A model generated the notes under the pieces. It did not search any database. It was not told the origin of the DNA and saw only the letters and a program-made list of their open reading frames with translations. This document shows positions 25,764 to 36,096 of a stretch of DNA of 64,000 nucleotides, in pieces (position 1 is the first letter of the stretch; every line of letters starts with the position of its first letter). Location: contig NZ_CP027858.1 in NCBI RefSeq assembly GCF_005519465.1, positions 3,410,001-3,474,000 on the forward strand, written 5' to 3'. The position numbers and the translations under genes were made by a program. The DNA is from Streptomyces clavuligerus. GTDB lineage: Bacteria; Actinomycetota; Actinomycetes; Streptomycetales; Streptomycetaceae.

Positions 25764-26284
25764 GGCCCGGTGACCGACTGCCGCCGCTGGAGATCCCCAT
25801 CACCCGCACCCTGATCGTCGCCGGGGCCATCGCCTCCCGCGACTACCAGGACGTCCACCACGATCCGGAGCTGGCGCGGCAGCGGGGCGCCCCCGACATC
25901 TTCATGAACATCCTCACCACCAACGGCCTGGTGGGGCGGTATATCACCGACTGCTTCGGGGAGGGCGCGGTGCTCCGCAGGGTCGCCATCCGGCTGGGTG
26001 CGCCCAACTACCCCGGAGACACGATGGTGTTACGGGGGACGGTCTCCGCGGTCGACGGGGACACCGCCGAGGTCCGGGTGGTGGGCGCCAACGGGCTCGG
26101 CGACCATGTCACGGGCGCCGTCACGGTCACGGCCCCCGGCCTCGCCGCCGCCCCCGTCCCCGATGACCCCGCGTTCCCCGTCCCCGCTCACGACTCCGCC
26201 CAGGCCCCCGCTCACGGCTCCGTCCCCACCTCTGTTCACGACTCCGCCGGTCCCGGTGGCACCCCGGGCGGCGGTGCCCCATGA
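25760..26284 (+). CDS. chsH1: ChsH1-like MaoC-family enoyl-CoA hydratase, contains a TTA codon
   Basis: 174 residues from GTG 25760, which overlaps the preceding stop (GTGA). The hydratase-2 motif with catalytic Asp and His is seen in SRDYQDVHHDPELA at about 31-44. The hot-dog core continues to about residue 130; after that comes a Pro/Ala/His-rich tail not usual in the family. A rare Leu codon TTA at 26030-26032 is in frame (MVLRG), so translation in Streptomyces would depend on the bldA tRNA. It lies between the ChsH2-like and Ltp2-like genes with stop/start overlaps on both sides. Confidence 0.82.
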   Translation: MRPGDRLPPLEIPITRTLIVAGAIASRDYQDVHHDPELARQRGAPDIFMNILTTNGLVGRYITDCFGEGAVLRRVAIRLGAPNYPGDTMVLRGTVSAVDGDTAEVRVVGANGLGDHVTGAVTVTAPGLAAAPVPDDPAFPVPAHDSAQAPAHGSVPTSVHDSAGPGGTPGGGAP

Positions 26285-27447
26285 GCCTCCACCGCGGGGA
26301 CACCCTCGGCGGACGCGCCGCCGTCGTCGGTATCGGCGCGACCGAGTTCTCCAAGGACTCCGGCCGCAGTGAGCTGCGACTGGCGGCGGAGGCGGTGCGC
26401 GCCGCCCTCGACGACGCGGGGCTGCGCCCGTCCGACGTCGACGGCATGGTCACGTTCACCATGGACACCAGCCCCGAGATCACCGTCGCCCAGGCGACCG
26501 GCATCGGTGAGCTGTCCTTCTTCTCCCGGGTCCACTACGGCGGCGGCGCGGCCTGCGCCACCGTCCAGCAGGCGGCCCTCGCCGTCGCGCTGGGCGTGGC
26601 CGACGTGGTCGTCTGCTACCGCGCGTTCAACGAGCGCTCCGGTGGCCGTTTCGGTGCGGGCGTCCAGCACCGGGAGCCGTCGGCGGAGGGCGCGGCGCTT
26701 GGCTGGAATCTGCCGTTTGGACTGCTCACCCCGGCCTCATGGGTCGCGATGGCGGCGCAGCGCTATCTGTACACGTACGGCCTGACGCCCGAGGTTTTCG
26801 GCCATGTCGCGGTCACCGCCCGCCGGTACGCCGCCCGCAATCCCGCCGCGTACTTCCACGGCCGCCCCATCACCCTCGCCGACCACGCCGCGTCCCGCTG
26901 GATCGTGGAGCCGCTGCGGCTGCTGGACTGCTGCCAGGAGACCGACGGCGGCCAGGCGCTCGTCGTCACCTCGGTGGAGCGGGCCCGGGAGCTGCGGCAT
27001 CCGCCCGCGGTGATCACCGCCGCCGCGCAGGGTGCGGGCCGGTCGCAGGAGCTGATGACCAGCTTCTACCGGGACGGTCTCACCGGGCTCCCCGAGATGG
27101 GCGTGGTCGCGCGTCAGCTCTGGCGGAGTTCGGGGCTGGGCCCCGGCGATATCGACGTCGGCATCGTCTACGACCACTTCACCCCGTTCGTCCTGATGCA
27201 GCTGGAGGAGTTCGGTTTCTGCGGGCCGGGGGAGGGAGCGGATTTCGTCGCGGCGGGCACCCTGCCGCTGAACACCCACGGCGGTCAGCTCGGCGAGGCG
27301 TATCTGCATGGGATGAACGGGGTGGCGGAGGCCGTCCGGCAGCTCCGGGGCACCTCCGTGAACCAGACGCCGGACGCGGCCAGGGTCCTGGTCACGGCGG
27401 GTACCGGCGTTCCCACGTCCGGGTTGATCCTGGGCGCGGACGGCTGA
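26281..27447 (+). CDS. ltp2: Ltp2-like thiolase-fold aldolase (lipid-transfer protein)
   Basis: 388 residues from ATG 26281, overlapping the preceding stop (ATGA). The thiolase-fold is seen from AAVVGIGATEFSKDSGRSELRLAAEA, with YGGGAACATVQQA around the nucleophile position and C-terminal motifs IVYDHFTPFVLMQLEEFGFC and LNTHGGQLGEAYLHGMNG. Ltp2 performs the retro-aldol step that releases propionyl-CoA from the steroid C17 side chain and needs the DUF35 domain of ChsH2. The three-gene order and overlaps support one complex. No FadE acyl-CoA dehydrogenase genes are present in the window. Confidence 0.85.
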   Translation: MSLHRGDTLGGRAAVVGIGATEFSKDSGRSELRLAAEAVRAALDDAGLRPSDVDGMVTFTMDTSPEITVAQATGIGELSFFSRVHYGGGAACATVQQAALAVALGVADVVVCYRAFNERSGGRFGAGVQHREPSAEGAALGWNLPFGLLTPASWVAMAAQRYLYTYGLTPEVFGHVAVTARRYAARNPAAYFHGRPITLADHAASRWIVEPLRLLDCCQETDGGQALVVTSVERARELRHPPAVITAAAQGAGRSQELMTSFYRDGLTGLPEMGVVARQLWRSSGLGPGDIDVGIVYDHFTPFVLMQLEEFGFCGPGEGADFVAAGTLPLNTHGGQLGEAYLHGMNGVAEAVRQLRGTSVNQTPDAARVLVTAGTGVPTSGLILGADG

Positions 27448-27499
27448 GCGAGGGCCCTCTGCGCTGGCCGGGCGGCGCGGGGGGCCGTTGACTCGGTCC

Positions 27500-28426
27500 A
27501 TGCGCACCCGCAGCCGGGCCCAGGCCGCCGCCGCCCTCGTCCTCACCGCGCTGCTCGGCGTGCCCGACCTGCTGCTCTCCCCGTCGCCCGGCCCGCGCAC
27601 GGACACCGCGTACACCTCGACGTCGACGACGGGCATGCAGGCCGACACCACCGAGGACACCGCCGTGACCTTCCGGGGGCTCGTGTTCGACCTCTGCGAG
27701 GCGCCGCCGCTGGCGGTGATGAGCGCCTGGCGGAAGTCCTCGCCGTACGGGGCGGTGGGGGTGCCGTACGCGGGCCGGGGCGGCGAGTGCCCGGGGCGGT
27801 CGCGGCCCACCCGGTCCTGGGTCGCCGAGGTGCACCGCATGGGCTGGCGGCTGCTGCCGCTCTTCACCGGGGCTCAGCCGCCCTGCGCGAAGCCCCTGGC
27901 GGACGGGCCCCCGGTCGCGGCGGCGGGGCGGGAGGGCGCGGTCGTCCGGGAGGGAGTGATCGGCAGGGCCCCCGTCGCCCAGGGGCAGGAGGAGGGGAGC
28001 GAGGCGGTCCGCGCGGCGCACGCGCTCGGGATGACCCGGGGCAGCGCGCTCTATGTCAGCCTCAAGTCGTACGACCTGGACGACCCGTCCTGCGTCCGGA
28101 CCACCCTCGACTACATCAGGGCCTGGAACCGGGAGGTACGCCGCCATGGCTATGTCCCCGGGCTGCGCAGCCACGCCGACGCGGGCGTCCTCCACATGGA
28201 GCACGCGCGCCGGGCCGGGACCGGGGATCTGCCGTCGGCCATGTGGTTCGCACGCTGGAACCACCGCCCCTCGCTGTACGAGGAGCGGGCCCTGCACCCG
28301 TACGCCTGGCGGGTCAAACGGCGTATCCATCAGTACGAGGGCGAGGTCACCGAGGAGTACGGCGGGCACCGGCTGACGGTGGGGCGGAGTCTCGCGGACG
28401 CCCCGGTGGCCCGGATCCGCCGCTGA
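27500..28426 (+). CDS. Secreted DUF1906 (glycoside-hydrolase-like) protein
   Basis: About 308 residues. A signal peptide is visible (MRTRSRAQAAAALVLTALLGV). The DUF1906 domain follows: GLVFDLCEAPPLAVMSAWRKSSPYGAVGVP, WVAEVHRMGWRLLPLFTGAQPPC and SALYVSLKSYDLDD, then GYVPGLRSHADAG. This TIM-barrel-like domain is found in secreted actinobacterial proteins (relatives of Rv2525c) and is thought to act on cell-wall or polysaccharide substrates; activity is unproven. A TTG at 27488 is an alternative start with a G-rich sequence ahead of it. It follows the ltp2-like gene on the same strand but is probably separate. Confidence 0.8.
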   Translation: MRTRSRAQAAAALVLTALLGVPDLLLSPSPGPRTDTAYTSTSTTGMQADTTEDTAVTFRGLVFDLCEAPPLAVMSAWRKSSPYGAVGVPYAGRGGECPGRSRPTRSWVAEVHRMGWRLLPLFTGAQPPCAKPLADGPPVAAAGREGAVVREGVIGRAPVAQGQEEGSEAVRAAHALGMTRGSALYVSLKSYDLDDPSCVRTTLDYIRAWNREVRRHGYVPGLRSHADAGVLHMEHARRAGTGDLPSAMWFARWNHRPSLYEERALHPYAWRVKRRIHQYEGEVTEEYGGHRLTVGRSLADAPVARIRR

Positions 28427-28440
28427 GGAGCCCGGCCCCG

Positions 28441-28466
28441 GCCCGGCGGCCACCCCGGTGGCGGGC
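28441..28466 (+). terminator. Hairpin after the DUF1906 gene
   Basis: GCCACC and GGTGGC (28449-28454, 28457-28462), extended by GCCCG/CGGGC, form a GC-rich hairpin 15 bp after the stop codon. Confidence 0.5.
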
Positions 28467-28606
28467 CCCTGACCGGCGTCCTCATCTCTGAGGGTCACCT
28501 CCACCCACAGGAGGTCGGGCCCGCGCCGCCTGTACAACCTGAGGCGGACAACGCTTCCAGCCCTCCGGCCGATCCGCGGGCCCGGCAGCGCTTTTAGCGT
28601 GGGTTC

Positions 28607-29191
28607 ATGACCACGCCAGTCTGCACAAGTGCTTCGCGGGCCGCGCTGCCTCCGCTTCCGCCGTACGGGGCCGACGCACGGTACGCGCCTCACGCCCGCT
28701 ACTCGTCGTTCTCGTCGTACGTACGGGCACGGGGGCCCGTACTGATGCGGACCGCGCGCTCGCTCACCGCGAATCCGTGCGACGCCGAAGACCTGTTGCA
28801 GACCGCGCTCACCAAGACCTATGTCGCGTGGGAGCGGATCGAGGACCACCGGGCGCTCGACGGCTATGTGCGCCGGGCCCTGCTCAACACCCGCACCTCG
28901 CAGTGGCGCAAGCGCAAGGTGGACGAGTTCGCCTGCGACGAGCTGCCCGAGCCGGAGAACGTGCCCGCGCCCGACCCGGCGGAGCAGCAGGTTCTGCACG
29001 ACGCGATGTGGCGGGCGGTGATGAGGCTGCCGGACCGGCAGCGGGCGATGGTCGTCCTGCGGTACTACGAGGATCTGAGCGAGGCGCAGACGGCCGAGGT
29101 GCTGGGGGTCTCGGTCGGCACGGTCAAGAGCGCGGTCTCGCGGGCGCTCGGCAAGCTCCGCGAGGACCCGGAGCTGGCACCGGTCCGTTGA
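28607..29191 (+). CDS. SigE-family RNA polymerase sigma factor (ECF type)
   Basis: 194 residues from ATG 28607. Region 2 is present (SSFSSYVRARGPVLMRTARSLTANPCDAEDLLQTALTKTYVAWERI), and region 4 ends with QTAEVLGVSVGTVKSAVSRALGKLRE. A Tyr/Arg-rich N-terminus precedes region 2. It belongs to the SigE-family group of actinomycetes, in which the anti-sigma factor is not always adjacent; none is seen here. No good Shine-Dalgarno is visible, so translation may be leaderless or start elsewhere. The acyl-CoA ligase gene follows 156 bp downstream. Confidence 0.88.
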   Translation: MTTPVCTSASRAALPPLPPYGADARYAPHARYSSFSSYVRARGPVLMRTARSLTANPCDAEDLLQTALTKTYVAWERIEDHRALDGYVRRALLNTRTSQWRKRKVDEFACDELPEPENVPAPDPAEQQVLHDAMWRAVMRLPDRQRAMVVLRYYEDLSEAQTAEVLGVSVGTVKSAVSRALGKLREDPELAPVR

Positions 29192-29347
29192 ACCGGCGGG
29201 CCCGGTGGGCCCGTGGTGGAGGGTGCGCAAGGTGCTGGGGGAGTGCTGAACAGCTCGGCCCGGGGGTAGTGACATACCGAGTGGTATGCGCGCAGAATCT
29301 GCACACCCCGACCACACCGTAGCGCCAGCGCCTATCAGGAGGACGCC

Positions 29348-30994
<1,647 letters not shown>

Positions 30995-31000
30995 GCCGGT

Positions 31001-31021
31001 GGGGCCGCCTCGGGCGGCCCC
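31001..31021 (+). terminator. Hairpin after the acyl-CoA synthetase gene
   Basis: GGGGCCGCC and GGGCGGCCCC form a strong short hairpin seven bases after the stop codon. Confidence 0.7.
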
Positions 31022-31058
31022 GGGGCCCAGCCACCGGGCTCCGGTCACCGTGGGGCCG

Positions 31059-31086
31059 CCCGGCTGTTTCACGTGAAACAGCCGGG
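31059..31086. promoter_or_regulatory. parS-type ParB binding site within a 28-bp palindrome
   Basis: The core GTTTCACGTGAAAC (31066-31079) equals the actinomycete/bacterial parS consensus. It sits in a perfect 28-bp palindrome with CCCGGCT / AGCCGGG flanks, between convergent genes. ParB loads here to organise the origin region. Confidence 0.85.
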
Positions 31087-31187
31087 CGACTGTCCTCAGA
31101 AGCAGCCGGGCGCCCGTCGGCCCAGTGGGCACATCCGCCCGTCAGCCGTCAGCCGTCAGCGGTCGGCTCGGCGGCCGACCGCCCCGT

Positions 31188-34100
31188 TCAGTTGGTGCCG
31201 ATCTTCGCCAGCAGATCCACGATCCGGGACTGCACCTCGGCGCTCGTGGAGCGCTCGGCGAGGAACAGCACCGTCTCGCCCGAGGAGAGCCGGGGCAGCT
31301 CGGCGCGGTTGAGACCGGCCGAGGTGTAGACGACCAGCGGCGTACGGTTCAACTGCCCGTTCGCCCGCAGCCAGTCGATGATCCCGGCCCGGCGGCGGCG
31401 CACCTGCATCAGGTCCATCACCACCAGGTTCGGCCGGGTCTGCGCGGCGAGCGCCACGGCGTCCGTGTCCGCGCCCGCCCGCGCCACCTGCATACCGCGC
31501 CGCTCCAGCGCCTCGGTGAGCGCGAGCGCGATCTCCTCGTGCTCCTCGATCAGCAGCACCCGGGAGGGGTGCTGCTCGCTGTCGCGCGGCGCCAGCGCCT
31601 TCAGCAGGACGGCGGGGTCGGCGCCGTAGGCCGCCTCCCGGGTCGCCTGCCCCAGCCCGGCGGTCACCAGCACCGGTACCTCCGCCGCGACGGCGGCCTG
31701 CCGCAGCGACTGAAGGGCGGTACGGGTGATGGGACCGGTCAGCGGGTCGACGAAGAGGGCGGCGGGGAACGCCGCGATCTGGGCGTCGACCTCCTCGCGC
31801 GAGTGCACGACGACCGGACGGTAGCCGCGGTCGCTCAGCGCCTGCTGGGTCGAGACATCGGGCGCGGGCCAGACCAGCAGCCTGCGCGGGTTGTCCAGGG
31901 GCTCCGGGGGGAGTTCGTCGTCCACGGGCTGCGGCTGCGGCCGGTTCGTCACCTCGACGGCGCCGCCCGGACCGTCCAGCGGCTCCGGTCCCTCGGCACC
32001 CTCGTCGGGTGCCCCGATCGCGTACGCGCGGCCCTCCGCACGGTCCAGGGGCAGCCGGGACCCGGGGGCCTGCGGCTGCGGGGCCGACGGCGCGTGCGGC
32101 GACTGCGGCTTGAGCGGTGCCTGCCGGGTCTGCGGCGCCTTGGCCGCCGACGGGGTCCGGGGGCCCGTCAGGGCAGGGACCTGCGGCTGGGCACCGGTGT
32201 CGGCTGGGGAATCGCTCTCCTCGCCCGGCGGGGCGGCCAGCTTGCGCCGCCGTCCCGAGCCCTGCCCGGCGGGCTGCTCGGCGGCGGGCCCGGGGCGCTG
32301 CGCCGGAAGGGGCGGCAGGGGCTGGGCTCCGCCCGCCGCGCGGGGCGTGCCCGCCGACTGCTGCGGCTGCTGCTGGGCGGGCTGCACTCCCTGTCCGAGG
32401 GTGCGCACGCTGAACGCCCGTCCCTGCGAGGCGTCGGCGGGCAGCGGCTCGGGCCGTCCCCCCGTGCCCTGCCGGGGCAGCCGGGGCGCTTCCGCGGGCA
32501 GCGGCTGCCGCAGGGCGGGCGGGGCGGCGCCGGGGTGCGGCGCTTCGAGGTCGGGCAGCGGCAGGGAGACCGAGCCGGTGTCGGTGCCGGTGGCCCCGGG
32601 CGCGGCGGGCCGTGCCGGGGCGTTTCCGTCCGGGGCAGCGGCGGGTACGGCGACGGAACCCGTGCCGTCGGTGTCGTCCTGCGGCCCGGCGGGGCGGGCC
32701 CGGCGGCGGCCGGTGGGCAGCGGATGGTGCTCCGGCGGGGTGTGGTCGGCACCGGGGGCGACCCGTACGGGGTCGTGCCGGTCGTGCGGGTCGGAACCGG
32801 CCCCGCCGGGGACGCGCCCGACCCGATCGGCCTCGGCGGGAGGCAGCGCGAACGCCGGACGGGGGCCGTCCGGCCCGGCCGCCGGGGCGCCCGCCTGGTC
32901 GGAGTGGTCGGAGTGGTCCGGCTGGTCGGGGCTGACCGGCGAGGGCGCCAGCGCCCGCCGGGCCCGCCGTCCCGCGGGCCGCGCGTCGGCGGCACCGCCC
33001 TGGGGACCGGCCGGGCCACCGGGCCCGCCGAGACCACCGGGAACGGCCGCCGACAGCTCGGGCACCGCGCCGTGCGGCGAAAGCCCCTGGGGAAGCCCGT
33101 GCGGAAGGCCCTGCGGAGGCACCGGACCGTGCTGCGGCACCGCGCCGTGCGGCGGGACCGGCTGCGGAGGCATGCCCTGCGGAGGGACGGGCCGGGGCGC
33201 CCGGTCCTGCGGTGCCCCGGTGCTCTGCTGCGGCAGGCTCACCCCGCCGCCCTGCTGCGGGGGGGTGCCCCGGGGCGGCACGGCCACGGACCGCGCGGTC
33301 TGCGGGGGCACACCGCCGGGCGGCACGGGCCGCCCCGGCTCCGGGGCCTGCGGCGGCACAGGCTGCCCCGGCGCCGACCGGGGGGCAGCGCCCTCCGCCG
33401 CCGTGGCCGTGTCGTCCGTGTCGTTCGCGTTGTCCGCGTTGTCCGCCGTGCCTTCGGCGCCCTGCGGAACGGCCGGTCCGGGCCGGTCGTCCACCCCGGC
33501 CGGTACGGGCTGTCCCTCGGCGCCGGGCCGCGCGCTCTCCGGCGCGGGGACCGCGTCCCCCTCCGCCGGGCTCGGCCGCCCGCGCCGACGGCCGGTGCCC
33601 CCGGGCGCGGTGGCGGCAGCGGCGGCGGGTCCGTCCGGCTCGCCGCCGTCGTGCGGGGTGTCGTCCGCCGCGGCGGTGCCGTCACCCGGAACCGCGGTCC
33701 GGGGCGGAACGGACCCCTGGCCGGGCAGCGGCGCGTGCGGCGGCTCGGCGGGTCCGGTCGCGGGAGCCGCGGGGGCGGCGGCCCGGCGCCGCCCGGTGGG
33801 CTGCGAGGCGTCCTCGCCCGAGGCGGAACCCTCCGCCGACACCGGGCTCTCCAGGAAGGCGTCCGTCGAGCTGCGCCGCCCCCGGCGCCGTCCGCTGCCC
33901 GCCGCCTCCACGGCCTCCATGGGGTCCATGGGGTCCCCGGGCCGGTCGGCGGCGTCCAGAGGCGCCGTCCCGGCGCCCCGGGGCAGCGCCGGAAGCCCCG
34001 CGTCGTCCGCGGACCCGGCGGGCTCCACCGGCTCCCCGGTCTCGGCCAGGCTCTCCGGCAGCAGCTCCGGCATGGTCTCGGGAGCGGCGGGCAGGGCGTT

Positions 34101-35828
34101 CGACGGCCCGGGCGCGCCGGTGCCGTCCGGTGCGCCGGACCCGGCGCCGCCGACGGCCGGGGGCTCCTGCGCGATGCCTCCCGCGCCGTCCCCGAGCGGT
34201 ACTTCCAGGACGTAGGCGCTGCCGCTCATCCCCGGCATCTCATGCGTCTGGAGCACACCGCCGTGCGCCGTGACGATGCCGCGGACGATCGGCTCGTGCA
34301 CCGGGTCGCCCCCGCTGAACGGTCCGCGTACCTCGATCCGGACGACATCGCCGCGCTGGGCCGCCGCGATCACGACGGTGGAGTCCGCGTAGCCGCCGTC
34401 GGGCAGCAGCCGGGTCTTGCCGGTCGAGTCCACCCCGGCCACGTCCGCGGCCAGATGCGCGAGGGCCGTCGCCAGCCGGACCGTGTCCACCTCGGCCTCG
34501 ATCGCCGGGGCGTGCACGGCGAACTGGACCCGTCCGGGCCCGATCAGCTCGATCGCGCCCTCCACCCCGGCCGCGACCACCGCGTCCAGCATGACCTTCG
34601 TCTTGTCCAGCCGTTCCCCGCCGGTGTCGAGCCGCTGGAAGCCGAGGACATTGTCGATGAGGGTGGTCATCCGGGCGTACCCGGCGGCGAGGTGGTGCAG
34701 GATCTGGTTGGCCTCGGGCCACAGCTGGCCCGCCGGGTCGTCGGCGAGCGTCCCCAGCTCCCGGCGCAGCTCCAGCAGCGGACCGCGCAGGGAGCCGTCG
34801 AGTACGGCGGTGAGCTGCCCGTGCCGGGCGGCGAGTTCCTCGTACCGCTCGTCACGGCGTTCGATCTCGGTGGTGTACCGCTCGGACTTGTCCGCGAGTT
34901 CGGCGGTGAACCGTTCCTCGTTCTCCGCCAGCTCGGTGGTGAAGCGCTCCGTCGTCGCGGTCAGTTCGGCGGTGAGACGTTCGGTGGTCCCGGCCAGCTC
35001 GGCGGCGTGCCGCTCGGCCAGCGCCTCCGCGGGCCGCCGGTCGGTGAAGGTCATCACCGCGCCGACGAGCTGGTCCCCGTCCCGTACCGGGGCGGTGGTC
35101 AGGTCGACCGGCACCCGGGAGCCGTCCTTCGCCCACAGCACCTGGCCGCGGACCCGGTGCTTGCGCCCGGAGCGCAGGGTGTCCGCGAGCGGGGACTCGG
35201 CGTACGGGAAGGGCTTGCCGTCCTCGCGCGAGTGCAGGATCAGCGGGTGCAGCTCCTGGCCGCCGAGGTCGCTGGCGCGGAAGCCGAGGATCTGGGCGGC
35301 GGCCGGGTTGACGAGGACCACACGGCCCTCGGTGTCCGTGCCGACGACGCCCTCGGCGGCGGCCCGCAGGATCATCTCGGTCTGCCGCTGGGAACGCGCC
35401 AGCTCGGCCTCGGTGTCCAGGGTCCCGGAGAGATCGCGGACAACGAGCATCAGCAGCTCGTCGCCGGTGTAGCCCTGGCGGGAGGCGTAGGCGTCCCGGC
35501 CGTCCTCCAGACCGGCGCTGGTCACCTCGACGGGGAACTCGTTGCCGTCGGTGCGGCGCGCCACCATCCGGGTCGGCTTGGTGCGCCCGCGCTCGTCGGT
35601 CGCCTCGGGCCGCCGCATGGAGCCCGGGATCAGCCGCGAGTCGAACGTGGGCAGCAGATCCAGCAGCCCGCGCCCCACGAGGGCGGTGCCGGGTGCCTCG
35701 AAGAGTTCGAGCGCGATGGTGTTGGCGTTGACGACCGTGCCGTTGCAATTGACGAGCACGAGCCCGTCGGGGAGGGCGTCGAGTATGGCTGCGAGGCGAG
35801 CAGCGCCTCGGGATGGCCGGCTGCTCAC
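31188..35828 (-). CDS. Giant PAS-domain sensor with degenerate kinase and receiver domains
   Basis: 1546 residues from GTG 35828. Order: PAS-1 (about 8-110, ILDALPDGLVLVNCNG), PAS-2 (about 145-270, AAEGVVGTDTEGRVVLVNPAA), a coiled coil with repeats of TTERFTTELAENEERFTAEL type (about 275-340), a dimerisation/ATPase-like region (about 345-545), a Pro/Ala-rich disordered stretch (about 560-1290), and at the end two receiver-like segments. The kinase region shows no H-box His and no clear N-box Asn. The last receiver keeps the Asp (VVMDLMQV) and Thr but has EEHEE for the acidic pocket and no conserved Lys. It therefore looks like a signalling scaffold or pseudo-kinase. No partner is adjacent. 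Confidence 0.82.
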   Translation of the reverse strand: MSSRPSRGAARLAAILDALPDGLVLVNCNGTVVNANTIALELFEAPGTALVGRGLLDLLPTFDSRLIPGSMRRPEATDERGRTKPTRMVARRTDGNEFPVEVTSAGLEDGRDAYASRQGYTGDELLMLVVRDLSGTLDTEAELARSQRQTEMILRAAAEGVVGTDTEGRVVLVNPAAAQILGFRASDLGGQELHPLILHSREDGKPFPYAESPLADTLRSGRKHRVRGQVLWAKDGSRVPVDLTTAPVRDGDQLVGAVMTFTDRRPAEALAERHAAELAGTTERLTAELTATTERFTTELAENEERFTAELADKSERYTTEIERRDERYEELAARHGQLTAVLDGSLRGPLLELRRELGTLADDPAGQLWPEANQILHHLAAGYARMTTLIDNVLGFQRLDTGGERLDKTKVMLDAVVAAGVEGAIELIGPGRVQFAVHAPAIEAEVDTVRLATALAHLAADVAGVDSTGKTRLLPDGGYADSTVVIAAAQRGDVVRIEVRGPFSGGDPVHEPIVRGIVTAHGGVLQTHEMPGMSGSAYVLEVPLGDGAGGIAQEPPAVGGAGSGAPDGTGAPGPSNALPAAPETMPELLPESLAETGEPVEPAGSADDAGLPALPRGAGTAPLDAADRPGDPMDPMEAVEAAGSGRRRGRRSSTDAFLESPVSAEGSASGEDASQPTGRRRAAAPAAPATGPAEPPHAPLPGQGSVPPRTAVPGDGTAAADDTPHDGGEPDGPAAAAATAPGGTGRRRGRPSPAEGDAVPAPESARPGAEGQPVPAGVDDRPGPAVPQGAEGTADNADNANDTDDTATAAEGAAPRSAPGQPVPPQAPEPGRPVPPGGVPPQTARSVAVPPRGTPPQQGGGVSLPQQSTGAPQDRAPRPVPPQGMPPQPVPPHGAVPQHGPVPPQGLPHGLPQGLSPHGAVPELSAAVPGGLGGPGGPAGPQGGAADARPAGRRARRALAPSPVSPDQPDHSDHSDQAGAPAAGPDGPRPAFALPPAEADRVGRVPGGAGSDPHDRHDPVRVAPGADHTPPEHHPLPTGRRRARPAGPQDDTDGTGSVAVPAAAPDGNAPARPAAPGATGTDTGSVSLPLPDLEAPHPGAAPPALRQPLPAEAPRLPRQGTGGRPEPLPADASQGRAFSVRTLGQGVQPAQQQPQQSAGTPRAAGGAQPLPPLPAQRPGPAAEQPAGQGSGRRRKLAAPPGEESDSPADTGAQPQVPALTGPRTPSAAKAPQTRQAPLKPQSPHAPSAPQPQAPGSRLPLDRAEGRAYAIGAPDEGAEGPEPLDGPGGAVEVTNRPQPQPVDDELPPEPLDNPRRLLVWPAPDVSTQQALSDRGYRPVVVHSREEVDAQIAAFPAALFVDPLTGPITRTALQSLRQAAVAAEVPVLVTAGLGQATREAAYGADPAVLLKALAPRDSEQHPSRVLLIEEHEEIALALTEALERRGMQVARAGADTDAVALAAQTRPNLVVMDLMQVRRRRAGIIDWLRANGQLNRTPLVVYTSAGLNRAELPRLSSGETVLFLAERSTSAEVQSRIVDLLAKIGTN

Positions 35829-36096
35829 AACGACGGTTCCTCCCTGGCTTACTGCGTGTGCGGACAGCGGGCCCCATCTTGCCCCTCGGGCCCCCGGCTG
35901 TCACTGAAGGGGATTCTACGGGCAGTGGTTGCCGCCGGGGCGGCGGATCGGGGGGAGCTCGTCGCGGGGTTGTGTGGACACGCGGTGACCACGGGCCGCG
36001 CACCGGCCGCGCAGCCATGCAGCTCAGACCTGTCCCCGGCGTGTCTCCCGGGGCGCCGGAGCGGTCGCCGGGCCCGGTCGTCCGGCGTCCGCCGGA

